Shown here: positions 19,009-29,823 of the stretch, one piece after another | Numbering within the stretch: the stretch's first letter is position 1 | How the letters are laid out: every line of letters starts with the position of its first letter | Source: Streptococcus mitis SK597 | GTDB taxonomy: Bacteria > Bacillota > Bacilli > Lactobacillales > Streptococcaceae | Reading direction: 5' to 3' | NCBI RefSeq assembly: GCF_000148545.1 | Contig: NZ_AEDV01000090.1 | Location: forward strand, 1-54,322 | DNA: 54,322 bases | Made by a program: the position numbers and the translations under genes | The notes under the pieces: model-generated | What the model was told of the DNA's origin: nothing | The model's input: only the letters and a program-made list of their open reading frames with translations | The model's database searches: none

Positions 19009-19210
19009 AGGCGCCTCCTAGTTCATTTTAATGATACCTATTCTACCAAAAAAGGCCTCAAATTTGAAGCCTTTTTGTTTGTTTTTAGGTATGATTTTTA
19101 GGGATGTGAGATAAAACGTGCTGTCGGTAAAAGCAAGCCCCTACCGATACAACCTAAAAACACTCTTCACAACTATCTCCCCGTGTTTTATTGACTACTC
19201 TAGTATAGCA
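19009..19210 (-). promoter_or_regulatory. Structured leader of dapH with terminator-like stem
   Basis: An extended -10 promoter (TGCTATACT, -10 at 19202-19207) starts a leader of about 190 nt. In order it holds an SD-like GGGGAG followed 6 nt later by GTG and nine codons (19141-19170, MKSVFRLYR), a hairpin CGGTA/TACCG, arms GTTTTTAGGT and ACCTAAAAAC that can close a long-range 10-bp stem, and at 19048-19076 a stem AAAAAGGC/GCCTTTTT with T6 on the minus strand. The layout is that of an attenuator or riboswitch. It does not match the lysine riboswitch or a T-box as I know them. Confidence 0.5.
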
Positions 19211-19236
19211 CACTTTTAGAATTAAGAAAAGACTTT

Positions 19237-20149
19237 TTATCTACTTTCTTTCGCTTCTTCTATAGACAAAAATATCATGGGTAAAATAATCAAGGCCATC
19301 GCTAGAAGAAGGGACCAATCCACTACCAATCCTAAGAACAAAACACTCAAGAGAGCAGAAGAGAGAGGTTCACTGGCACTGATAACGGAAACCACCAAGG
19401 GAGAAACCAAGGACACAGCCTTCATGGAAAATAAAAAAAGCAAAAGCCGTACCAAAGAAAGCGATAATGAGACAAATCAAGATACTCCAAATATCAAGAG
19501 TAAAGGAAAGCTGATAAACCGGCGAAAGGACATTGCTAAACAAACCTGCCAAAATCATCCCCCACCCAACCGTAGGAACAAAACCATAACGCTTAGCGAA
19601 AGGCTGAGGTAGGATAACATTAAACATAACACCCATGGCACTCAGCAGACCTGTTATAAGGGCTAGCGGAGTCATAGATAACTGAGAGAGATCTCCCTTT
19701 GTCGCCATCAAACAAACACCCAACATGGCAACCAAAACATAAACAATAGCGCTTTTTGGCGCTCGTTTTTGATAAACCAAGCGATTGTAAAAGAGGATAA
19801 AGACAGGACTGATAAACTGTAAAATAGTCGCTGTCGCTGCATTTGAGTATTCTACGCAGAGATAGAAAAAATACTGAACTGAAAAAATCCCCAAAATAGC
19901 ATAGGCTAAAAAGGGCAGGTAATTTTTCTTATCTCGCCAAATATCTAACACTTGCGATTTTAATTGCATTGCTGACCAAATGAGCACAAAACTCCCTGCC
20001 AGTGTTAAACGCATAGAGGTAATCCAGCCCGAAGACACCTGATAATGAGTAAAGAAATATTCTCCTAAAATTCCACAGATTCCCCAGATTAAGCCGGATA
20101 GGAGCGAATAAACAGTTCCTTTAACAATCTTTTTCTGATACTGATTCAT
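19237..20149 (-). pseudogene. EamA/DMT family transporter, broken by a frameshift
   Basis: The N-terminal 255 or so residues are a typical EamA transporter of about ten membrane helices (two EamA repeats). At a run of seven A (19433-19439 on the plus strand) the frame shifts: the downstream piece, beginning SMKAVSLVSPLVVSVI and running to IEEAKESR, lies in another frame and completes the last two helices. Six bases in the run would restore one protein of about 303 residues. It is either a true mutation, a slippage-prone phase switch, or a sequence error. The start MNQYQKK is uncertain. Confidence 0.8.
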
Positions 20150-20175
20150 ACCTTTATTGTAACACGAAAGGAAAA

Positions 20176-20209
20176 AAGAAAAAAGTGGCAATCCATTGAT
20201 TAGCCACTT
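20176..20209 (-). terminator. Terminator of pbp1b
   Basis: Minus strand AAGTGGCTAATC and GATTGCCACTT form a near-perfect stem with a short loop, followed by T6. It lies 23 bp after the pbp1b stop, before the EamA gene. Confidence 0.8.
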
Positions 20210-20231
20210 CATTTAGCACAGTTCATAGAAC

Positions 20232-22721
<2,490 letters not shown>

Positions 22722-22820
22722 TCAATAAAATAGCCACTTTCTTCCCTATTCTGCTAGGCTATTGCCCAAGTTTGTGATACAATAGTTAGAAACAATAATT
22801 TTAAAAAGGAGAAAAGACAC

Positions 22821-24077
22821 ATGCACATTTTTGATGAGCTAAAAGAGCGTGGTTTGATATTTCAAACGACTGATGAAGAAGCTTTGCGTAAAGCCCTAGA
22901 AGAAGGTCAAGTTTCTTATTATACTGGCTACGATCCAACTGCTGACAGCCTTCACCTAGGCCACCTTGTCGCAATCTTGACAAGTCGTCGCTTGCAATTA
23001 GCAGGTCACAAACCTTATGCGCTCGTTGGCGGTGCTACAGGTCTCATCGGAGATCCGTCCTTCAAAGATGCTGAACGTAGTCTCCAAACAAAAGACACAG
23101 TAAATGGCTGGGTCAAGTCTATCCAAGGACAACTTTCTCGTTTTCTTGACTTTGAAAATGGCGAAAATAAAGCTGTCATGGTCAACAACTACGACTGGTT
23201 TGGCAGCATCAGCTTCATTGACTTCCTCCGTGACATTGGAAAATACTTCACGGTCAACTACATGATGAGTAAGGAATCTGTTAAAAAACGAATTGAAACT
23301 GGAATTTCTTACACTGAGTTTGCTTACCAAATCATGCAAGGGTACGACTTCTTCGTCCTTAACCAAGACCACAACGTAACGCTACAAATCGGTGGTTCTG
23401 ACCAGTGGGGAAATATGACAGCTGGTACTGAATTGCTTCGTCGTAAAGCTGACAAGACTGGCCACGTTATAACTGTTCCACTGATCACAGATGCAACTGG
23501 TAAGAAATTTGGTAAATCAGAAGGAAACGCAGTCTGGCTCAATCCTGAAAAGACTTCTCCATACGAAATGTACCAATTCTGGATGAACGTTATGGACGCA
23601 GACGCTGTTCGCTTCTTGAAAATCTTTACTTTCTTGTCACTTGATGAGATTGAAGACATCCGTAAACAATTTGAAGCTGCTCCACACGAACGCTTGGCTC
23701 AAAAAGTCTTGGCTCGTGAAGTCGTTACACTCGTTCACGGTGAAGAAGCTTACAAAGAAGCTCTTAACATCACTGAACAACTCTTTGCAGGAAACATCAA
23801 AAACCTTTCTGTTAAAGAACTCAAACAAGGACTTCGAGGTGTACCAAACCACCAAGTACAAGCAGACGAAAACCACAATATTGTGGAACTCCTCGTCTCA
23901 TCTGGTGTGGTTAACTCAAAACGCCAAGCCCGTGAAGACGTCCAAAACGGAGCTATCTACGTCAACGGCGACCGCATCCAAGACCTTGACTATGTCTTGA
24001 CTGACGCAGATAAGTTAGAGAACGAACTGACTGTTATCCGTCGTGGAAAGAAAAAATACTTTGTATTGACTTACTAA
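22821..24077 (+). CDS. tyrS: Tyrosyl-tRNA synthetase
   Basis: A 418-residue class I synthetase. The HIGH variant HLGHL lies near residue 48, KFGKS near 230, and the C-terminal S4-like RNA-binding domain ([20 protein letters not shown]) is complete. Ribosome site AAGGAG. The 130-bp upstream region is too short for a T-box and shows none; a TGTGATACAAT extended -10 lies near 22770. It is divergent from pbp1b. Confidence 0.97.
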   Translation: MHIFDELKERGLIFQTTDEEALRKALEEGQVSYYTGYDPTADSLHLGHLVAILTSRRLQLAGHKPYALVGGATGLIGDPSFKDAERSLQTKDTVNGWVKSIQGQLSRFLDFENGENKAVMVNNYDWFGSISFIDFLRDIGKYFTVNYMMSKESVKKRIETGISYTEFAYQIMQGYDFFVLNQDHNVTLQIGGSDQWGNMTAGTELLRRKADKTGHVITVPLITDATGKKFGKSEGNAVWLNPEKTSPYEMYQFWMNVMDADAVRFLKIFTFLSLDEIEDIRKQFEAAPHERLAQKVLAREVVTLVHGEEAYKEALNITEQLFAGNIKNLSVKELKQGLRGVPNHQVQADENHNIVELLVSSGVVNSKRQAREDVQNGAIYVNGDRIQDLDYVLTDADKLENELTVIRRGKKKYFVLTY

Positions 24078-24101
24078 ATTGTTCAACATTTATCTATAAA
24101 T

Positions 24102-24136
24102 AAAGGAGTTAACCTCGAGAAAGGTAACTCCTTTTT
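24102..24136 (+). terminator. Terminator of tyrS
   Basis: AAGGAGTTA pairs with TAACTCCTT, with an inner CCT/AGG, followed by T5. It separates tyrS from the convergent P-type ATPase gene. Confidence 0.85.
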
Positions 24137-24154
24137 GCTGTTAATAACTCTCAT

Positions 24155-26218
24155 CTATCTATTTTTAATAGACAGGCTACGCAGGACAATGCGCAAGGTT
24201 GTTAGATTATGTAGGATAGAGAGATTTGAAGGACTGAGCCAATTAAACAAGCCAAAGCCAATCAAACTACTATTTACGACAACGGTATCTTGAATATTCT
24301 TCTTGATGAGTGTTTGCAAAGATGATGATAGCGAATCCAACTCTTGGAAGAAATCCAAGCGATTATCTAACAATAAGATATCGCTCATCTGCTTAGAAAT
24401 ATCTGCACTCTCATTCATCACCACACCGATATCTGATAGGGTTAGAGCCGCTGAGTCATTCAAGCCATCTCCAACCATCAAAATAGTGCGACCTGCTTTC
24501 TGCAGTTCCTCTACTAACTCAAATTTCCCATCAGGTTTCAAGTCGGTATAGACCTGATCAAAGGGCAAATCTTTGACTAATTCCTCTGTTCTAACCAGGG
24601 TGTCCCCTGTTGCCAGAATCAATTTTTTCCCTTGTGCCTTAAGTTTCTTCAAGGCTGCTTTTGCTTCTTTTCTCAAAGGAGTATGAATGCAGAACATTCC
24701 AATTAATTCATTCTGATAAGCCAAGAATAAGAGATTGTAGTGATTCTTGTACTCTTCAATTAAAGCATTTTGTTCCGAACTGATATGAATCTGCTCATCC
24801 TGCATCAAGACATAATTCCCAATAAGAACTGGTTGACCATCGATATGGGACTTAATTCCCTTACTTGCAATATATTGGAGTTTCCCATGCATTTCCTCAT
24901 GTTCAATCCCCTCTATCTCAGCTTGCTTGACGATGGCATTAGCAATAGGATGATAGATGTGTTCCTCAAGACAGGCACTGATTCTGAGAATATCTTCCTC
25001 ACTATAGTCCCCAAAAGGTAACACCTTTTCAACTATAGGATAACTAGTTGTGATTGTTCCCGTCTTATCAAACAAGAAAGTATCAACTTCCAGATATTTC
25101 TCCAGAACATCCCCATCCTTAATCACCATTTCACGATTCAACCCCTCCTTGATAGCTGTCAAATAAGCTACAGGAGTAGAGATTTTCAAAGCGCAGGAGA
25201 AATCGACCAATAGGAAAGAGATAGCCTTAGAAAAAGAACCTGTCAATAGGTAAGTCAGCCCAGCCCCCAAGAAATTATATTTGACGACCTTATCCGCCAT
25301 CTTGATGAAATAGCGTTGTTTCGTTTTCTTGTTTTCTTCAGATTTCTTCATTAACTCAATCAGTTGTAAAACCCGGCTGTTCATCTGATTATCGGTTACA
25401 CGAATGCGTAACTCTCCAGTTTCTAATACTGTATTTGCACAAACCAAATCAGACTCTCTTTTTTCAACTGGAAAACTCTCTCCCGTCAAGGAACTTTCGT
25501 TGACCATACCTAAACCTGAAACTACTTGTCCATCAAACAGAATTTCATTTCCTTGAGATAGGACCAAGACATCTCCTATTTGAACATCGGAACTCTTGAT
25601 ACTAACAACCGTATCGCCCTGTACTAAGAATACGTCGCTCTCTTTTGCAAGAAGACTCTGTTCTAAATCTGTTGCCGTTTTTTTCAAAGACCACTGATCT
25701 AAATGATTCCCCAAATCAAGCATAAACATGATATTGCTAGCTGTCTTGGATTGGTTCATAAACAAGGACAATAAAATCGCCGAACAGTCCAAGACCTCCA
25801 TCGTTAGCTCCTTACGCGCTAGTGTTTGATAGGCTTCTCTAATATAACCCAAAGCCTGATAACAAGTCCATATATAGCGAATAGGATACGGCACAAAACT
25901 ACGAAAAAGCACACGCTTAATCGCTGCACCTGAAACAATAGAATAAGCACTCTCTTCTCTACGAATGGGAAGAGTCATCAACTCAGAAACTTTCCCTTTA
26001 TCAATTCTTTTTAAAAAGGCTTCTGCATTATCTAATACAGAAAAGCCTTCTTTTATGCGTAGAGTAAAGTGCTGTTGATCCATGTAAAACTGGATAGACT
26101 CAATCCCCTTTTCATCTCTCGCCAAGGAACGAAGATAGTCTTGAATATCCAAGGTGAGTGAAAAAGAAGATAATAGTCGGATATGTTGGTATCCTCTATG
26201 TAGCACTTTAAAAGACAT
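24155..26218 (-). CDS. P-type ATPase, heavy-metal-like, with non-canonical FSC metal motif
   Basis: A 687-residue pump. An N-terminal 110-residue region resembles an HMA-like domain without CxxC. TGES is at 245-248 (dephosphorylation), DKTGT at 384-388 (phosphorylated Asp384), an HP dipeptide near 426 and GDGLND near 597. The metal-site motif that is CPC or SPC in P1B ATPases reads D-F-S-C-A-L-K at 339-345, so the Pro is missing and a Lys is added. The ion is therefore uncertain. A 92-residue partner gene precedes it by 1 bp; the two are surely one operon. Confidence 0.85.
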   Translation of the reverse strand: MSFKVLHRGYQHIRLLSSFSLTLDIQDYLRSLARDEKGIESIQFYMDQQHFTLRIKEGFSVLDNAEAFLKRIDKGKVSELMTLPIRREESAYSIVSGAAIKRVLFRSFVPYPIRYIWTCYQALGYIREAYQTLARKELTMEVLDCSAILLSLFMNQSKTASNIMFMLDLGNHLDQWSLKKTATDLEQSLLAKESDVFLVQGDTVVSIKSSDVQIGDVLVLSQGNEILFDGQVVSGLGMVNESSLTGESFPVEKRESDLVCANTVLETGELRIRVTDNQMNSRVLQLIELMKKSEENKKTKQRYFIKMADKVVKYNFLGAGLTYLLTGSFSKAISFLLVDFSCALKISTPVAYLTAIKEGLNREMVIKDGDVLEKYLEVDTFLFDKTGTITTSYPIVEKVLPFGDYSEEDILRISACLEEHIYHPIANAIVKQAEIEGIEHEEMHGKLQYIASKGIKSHIDGQPVLIGNYVLMQDEQIHISSEQNALIEEYKNHYNLLFLAYQNELIGMFCIHTPLRKEAKAALKKLKAQGKKLILATGDTLVRTEELVKDLPFDQVYTDLKPDGKFELVEELQKAGRTILMVGDGLNDSAALTLSDIGVVMNESADISKQMSDILLLDNRLDFFQELDSLSSSLQTLIKKNIQDTVVVNSSLIGFGLFNWLSPSNLSILHNLTTLRIVLRSLSIKNR

Positions 26219-26219
26219 A

Positions 26220-26498
26220 TTATTCTCCTATAAGGCTATCTAATTGCTCTTCTTTTTTCTCTTGCTCGTACAAATATTTGGCATCTTGCAAGACATCGTC
26301 TCCATGTTGCTTCACAACAGAAACAGATGCATCTAGCCCGTCTTTCAACTTGTAAGCCTTAGCCAAAGCTTTAGCATAACCTTTTTTAGCTTCCTTACTT
26401 GCTAAGATTTTCAAACCAAGGGTACCAAATGCGACACCACCCAAAAAGAGTGATGATTTTTTCGCAACTTTTGCAACGGTTAGTACTTCTTTTAACAT
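26220..26498 (-). CDS. Small protein upstream of the P-type ATPase (DUF6110-like)
   Basis: A 92-residue protein with a weakly hydrophobic segment (about residues 12-32, SLFLGGVAFGTLGLKIL) followed by Lys/Ala-rich helices and an acidic C-terminus EEQLDSLIGE. The start MLKEVLTVAK follows GGAGGAA; an upstream ATG lacks such a site. It is the first gene of the two-gene ATPase operon. Similar small proteins accompany this kind of ATPase in other Firmicutes, so an accessory role is plausible but not shown. Confidence 0.75.
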   Translation of the reverse strand: MLKEVLTVAKVAKKSSLFLGGVAFGTLGLKILASKEAKKGYAKALAKAYKLKDGLDASVSVVKQHGDDVLQDAKYLYEQEKKEEQLDSLIGE

Positions 26499-26614
26499 AC
26501 TTATTTCCTCCTTATCATTATTATATAGCAATTTAGATATAAAAGCAATTTTATACCATAAATTGGAGAATTAGTTTTATTTCTACTGAATCTCCCATCT
26601 ACTTATTCCTAAAG

Positions 26615-26643
26615 TTGCTTTCATTTGCCTCTTTTGATACACT
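26615..26643 (+). promoter_or_regulatory. Promoter placing rlmA on a leaderless mRNA
   Basis: TTGCTT (26615-26620), a 17-nt spacer and TACACT (26638-26643). The ATG of rlmA begins 7 nt after the -10 element, where transcription itself should start, and no Shine-Dalgarno site is present. Confidence 0.5.
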
Positions 26644-26649
26644 TAAACT

Positions 26650-27498
26650 ATGAATACAAATCTCAAACCCAAACTTCAGCGTTTTGCTTCTGCTACTGCC
26701 TTTGCCTGTCCTATCTGCCAAGAAAATCTAGCTCTGATAGAAAGCAGTCTTAAATGCTGCAACCGTCATTCTTTTGACCTGGCAAAATTCGGCTATGTCA
26801 ATCTAGTCCCTCAAATCAAGCAATCTGCTAACTACGACAAGGAAAACTTTCAAAACCGTCAACAAATCCTAGAAGCTGGATTTTATCAAGCTATTCTAGA
26901 GGTCGTCTCTGATTTACTTTCAAACTCAAAAAATGCCAAAACAATTTTAGATATCGGTTGTGGCGAAGGATTCTATTCTCGCAAACTTCAAGAAAGTCAC
27001 TCTGAAAAAACTTTCTATGCCTTTGACATCTCCAAAGATTCAGTCCAAATCGCAGCCAAGAGCGAACCCAACTGGGCAGTCAATTGGTTCGTTGGCGACT
27101 TGGCTCGTCTTCCTATAAAAGACGCCAGCATGGATATCCTACTAGATATCTTTTCACCTGCCAACTATGGAGAATTTCGTCGCGTTTTATCCAAAGACGG
27201 TATCCTAATAAAGGTTATTCCAACTAAAAATCACCTCAAGGAAATCCGTCAGAAGGTACAAGGCCAGCTGACAAACAAGGACTATTCCAACCAAGATATC
27301 AAAAATCATTTCCAGGAACACTTTACCATCCTATCTAACCAAACGGCCTCTCTGACTAAGACTATCACAGCAGAGCAGCTCCAAGCCCTACTCAGCATGA
27401 CTCCTCTACTCTTTCATGTCGATCAGAGCAAGATTGACTGGAGCCAACTGACAGAGATTACCATTGAGGCTGAGATTCTGGTTGGGAAAGCAATCTAA
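26650..27498 (+). CDS. rlmA: 23S rRNA (guanine-N1)-methyltransferase RlmA(II) type
   Basis: A 282-residue SAM-dependent methyltransferase. The N-terminal zinc finger is formed by CPIC (residues 20-23) and CCNRH (36-40). Motif I is ILDIGCGEGFYS, and motif IV is LDIFSPANY. In streptococci this enzyme modifies G748 in helix 35 of 23S rRNA, a site that affects macrolide and ketolide binding. It has no ribosome site and appears leaderless. A strong terminator follows at 27548-27594. Confidence 0.9.
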   Translation: MNTNLKPKLQRFASATAFACPICQENLALIESSLKCCNRHSFDLAKFGYVNLVPQIKQSANYDKENFQNRQQILEAGFYQAILEVVSDLLSNSKNAKTILDIGCGEGFYSRKLQESHSEKTFYAFDISKDSVQIAAKSEPNWAVNWFVGDLARLPIKDASMDILLDIFSPANYGEFRRVLSKDGILIKVIPTKNHLKEIRQKVQGQLTNKDYSNQDIKNHFQEHFTILSNQTASLTKTITAEQLQALLSMTPLLFHVDQSKIDWSQLTEITIEAEILVGKAI

Positions 27499-27547
27499 AC
27501 TATACTTCCCAAAGGTATAAAACTTACCGAAAATCTTCAATATTACG

Positions 27548-27594
27548 AAAACGCATAAGAACAGGTACTCAAAAACCTTAATCTTATGCGTTTT
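27548..27594. terminator. Bidirectional terminator between rlmA and the micro-module
   Basis: AAAACGCATAAG and CTTATGCGTTTT form a perfect 12-bp stem around a 23-nt loop. It serves rlmA from the left and the leftward small membrane genes from the right. A degraded copy (right arm only) is found at about 29787-29805. Confidence 0.8.
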
Positions 27595-27613
27595 GTTATA
27601 GTTTCCATACATA

Positions 27614-27784
27614 TTAAGTGGAAATATTTGAAATCAGTTCTCTTAATAACCATTGAATACCATATACTACATTTGCCCCAAATATGATATAGGCCGTATA
27701 AATCAAGTATTTCGATTTCTCCCGCCTCAAAGAATAGATCTTGTACAAAATAGATAAATTTAAAATAATAAATAACAGAGACAA
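27614..27784 (-). CDS. Micro-membrane protein A, copy 1
   Basis: A 56-residue protein with two predicted membrane helices (MSLLFIILNLSILYKIYSL and IYTAYIIFGANVVYGIQWLL) joined by a basic RREKSKY loop. I start it at TTG 27784 because GGAGG lies 7 nt before it and because the paralogue at 29824-29994 has exactly the same length from the equivalent TTG but lacks the upstream ATG at 27808, which has no ribosome site. Function is not recognised. Confidence 0.6.
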   Translation of the reverse strand: MSLLFIILNLSILYKIYSLRREKSKYLIYTAYIIFGANVVYGIQWLLRELISNIST

Positions 27785-27839
27785 AATCTTCCCTCCAAAA
27801 TCAATCATAAAAGTAGGCAGTCAAGCATAGTTCTAATCT

Positions 27840-28043
27840 TTATTTTCGATTCGAAATAATAAATTTATCAATAAATAGCAATTGATATAAGGCGAGTACA
27901 GATCCCCAGAAACTACCTCGAAGAGAGATTTCTTGATGATTGAGAGGAAACAAATCATGGTTACCAATATAGAGGCATGTCAAAATAACAAATAGAATCC
28001 AAAATAAGTCAGTCCATTTATATTTTGAAAAATATTTTTTAAC
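27840..28043 (-). pseudogene. Micro-membrane protein B, copy 1, start lost
   Basis: The frame is open for 67 codons and encodes a clear paralogue of the 68-residue protein at 30050-30256 (KKYFSKYKWTDLFWILFVILT then divergent, ending LLFIDKFIISNRK). Compared with that copy, one base is missing at codon 2 (ATGTT-AAAAAA versus ATGTGGAAAAAA), so the ATG is out of frame, and the ribosome site is gone. The promoter is still intact (28075-28103). Confidence 0.55.
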
Positions 28044-28074
28044 ATAATAGCATATTTTTCTTGACTACAATAAC

Positions 28075-28103
28075 ATTATATGATAAAACGTAAGCGGATA
28101 CAA
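28075..28103 (-). promoter_or_regulatory. Promoter of micro-module copy 1
   Basis: Minus strand TTGTAT (28098-28103), a 17-nt spacer and TATAAT (28075-28080). Copy 2 has the same hexamers and spacing at 30283-30311, so this is a conserved part of the duplicated unit. Confidence 0.65.
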
Positions 28104-28124
28104 ACAAAAAGGAGGATTGATCTT

Positions 28125-28301
28125 ATGAATGAAAAAAAACGTACATATTTTATTTGTGCAAGTATTATTATTTCATCTATAATTTTAGGACTCTTTATTT
28201 ATAAAGGAATTTATGACGGATTTGACGTTTTGGGTCAATTTACAAACGATGGCCTCAGGGTAATTAGTACTAATATTAGTACTGTTGGTAATAATAGATA
28301 G
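28125..28301 (+). CDS. Small single-pass membrane peptide, unknown
   Basis: A 58-residue protein: charged MNEKKRTYF head, one membrane helix (about residues 8-25) and a polar tail GFDVLGQFTNDGLRV. The start is set by a strong AAGGAGG 8 nt upstream; the longer frame lacks one. It is divergent from micro-module copy 1 and overlaps its promoter region. There is no counterpart beside copy 2. Size and context suggest a peptide toxin, bacteriocin-like or immunity factor, but nothing proves it. Confidence 0.55.
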   Translation: MNEKKRTYFICASIIISSIILGLFIYKGIYDGFDVLGQFTNDGLRVISTNISTVGNNR

Positions 28302-28400
28302 TTAATAGCAATAGAATTCAAATAAAAAACGGTAATTTAGTGAATGAACTGCACCCCAAAAGTTAGACAGAAAAAATCTAACTTTTGGGGTATTTTTATT

Positions 28401-28916
28401 ATGAAATTAACTTATGATGATAAAGTTCAAATCTATGAACTTAGAAAACAAGGATATAGCTTAGAGAAGCTTTCAAATAAATTTGAGATAAATAATTCTA
28501 ATATTAGGTACATGATTAAATTGATTGATTGTTACGGAATGGAGTTCGTCAAAAAAGGGAAAAATCGTTACTATTCTCCTGATTTAAAACAAGAAATGAT
28601 TCATAAAGTCTTACATGAAGGCTGGACTAAAGATAGAGTTTCTCTTGAATACGGTCTCCCAAGTCGTACGATACTTCTTAATTGGCTAGCACAATACAAG
28701 AAAAACGGGTATACTATTGTTGAGAAAACAAGAGGGAGAGTACCTAAAATGGGACGTAAGCCAAAAAAGAGACTTGAAGAGAGGACAGAATTAGAACGTC
28801 TTCAAGCAGAAAATGAGTACCTGAGAGCTGAGAATGCCATCCTAAAAAAGTTGAGAGAACTCCGATTGAAGGAGGAAAAAGAGAAAGAAGAAAGACAGAA
28901 ATTGTTCAAGAATTAA
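28401..28916 (+). CDS. IS3-family transposase OrfA
   Basis: A 171-residue DNA-binding protein with two helix-turn-helix segments ([20 protein letters not shown] and [17 protein letters not shown]) and a C-terminal leucine-zipper-like heptad ([21 protein letters not shown]). The slippery A-AAA-AAG at 28844-28850 lies in the zipper; slipping -1 there joins it to OrfB with no intervening stop. The stop TAA overlaps the OrfB ATG by one base. Confidence 0.9.
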   Translation: MKLTYDDKVQIYELRKQGYSLEKLSNKFEINNSNIRYMIKLIDCYGMEFVKKGKNRYYSPDLKQEMIHKVLHEGWTKDRVSLEYGLPSRTILLNWLAQYKKNGYTIVEKTRGRVPKMGRKPKKRLEERTELERLQAENEYLRAENAILKKLRELRLKEEKEKEERQKLFKN

Positions 28917-29749
28917 TGACTGATTTTTCGTTAGATATTCTTCTAAAAGCCATTAAATTAGCTCGTTCGACCTACTACTATCACTTGAAACAGCTAGACA
29001 AACTAGATAAGGACCAAAAGCTTAAAGCTGAAATTCAATCCATTTTTATCGAACACAAGGGAAATTATGCTTATCGCCGGGTTCATTTAGAACTAAGAAA
29101 TCGTGGTTATCTGGTAAATCATAAAAGAGTTCAACGCTTGATGAAAGTACTCAATTTACAAGCTAAAATGCAACAGAAACGAAAATATTCTTCTCATAAA
29201 GGAGACGTTGGCAAGAAGGCAGAGAATCTCATTCAACGCCAGTTTGAAGCATCGAGACCAATGGAAAAGTGTTATACGGATGTGACAGAATTTGCCATTC
29301 CAGCAAGTACTCAAAAGCTTTACTTATCACCAGTTTTAGATGGCTTTAACAGCGAAATTATTGCTTTTAATCTTTCTACATCGCCGAACTTAGAACAAGT
29401 GAAAACAATGTTGGAACAGGCATTCACAGAGAAGCACTACGAGAATACGATTCTCCATAGTGACCAAGGCTGGCAATATCAACACGATTCTTATCATCAG
29501 TTTCTAGAGGGTAAGGGAATTCAAGCATCCATGTCACGTAAGGGTAACAGCCCAGACAATGGTATGATGGAATCCTTCTTTGGGATTCTGAAATCGGAAA
29601 TGTTTTACGGTTATGAGAAGTCGTTTCAGTCGCTTAAGCAATTGGAACAAGCTATTGTAGACTATATTGATTACTACAACAATAAACGAATTAAGGTAAA
29701 ACTAAAAGGACTTAGCCCTGTGCAATACAGAACTAAATCCTTTGGATAA
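28916..29749 (+). CDS. IS3-family transposase OrfB (DDE integrase)
   Basis: A 277-residue catalytic part with an HTH_21-like segment (HKGNYAYRRVHLELRNRGY) and an intact DDE core: Asp in KCYTDVTEF, Asp in ILHSDQGWQYQ, Glu in SPDNGMMESFFGILKSE. It is probably made mainly as an OrfAB fusion by frameshifting, in which codons from 28841 on encode the junction PKKVERTP. All catalytic residues are present, so the element may be active. Confidence 0.93.
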   Translation: MTDFSLDILLKAIKLARSTYYYHLKQLDKLDKDQKLKAEIQSIFIEHKGNYAYRRVHLELRNRGYLVNHKRVQRLMKVLNLQAKMQQKRKYSSHKGDVGKKAENLIQRQFEASRPMEKCYTDVTEFAIPASTQKLYLSPVLDGFNSEIIAFNLSTSPNLEQVKTMLEQAFTEKHYENTILHSDQGWQYQHDSYHQFLEGKGIQASMSRKGNSPDNGMMESFFGILKSEMFYGYEKSFQSLKQLEQAIVDYIDYYNNKRIKVKLKGLSPVQYRTKSFG

Positions 29750-29823
29750 ATTAATTGTCTAACTTTTGGGGGTCAGTACAGAAAAACTTGATATTATGCG
29801 TTTTGTTATAGTTTCCATACACA

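Larger units (their letters stand above)
28345..29780 (+). mobile_element. IS3-family insertion sequence (IS150 group, IS861-like)
   Basis: A complete 1436-bp element. Terminal inverted repeats of 25 bp (left begins TGAACTGCACCCC, right complement TGTACTGACCCCC, then both read AAAAGTTAGACA) differ at three positions. A 3-bp GAA lies on both sides (28342-28344 and 29781-29783), consistent with a target duplication. It carries orfA and orfB with a -1 frameshift site. Just inside the left end the repeat pairs with TCTAACTTTTGGGG, forming a hairpin that would block incoming transcription. Confidence 0.92.

Noticed and set aside
19237-19455. Separate small membrane protein gene at the end of the EamA locus
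   Set aside because: Its sequence is the expected C-terminus of the transporter; it is a frameshifted fragment, not an independent gene.
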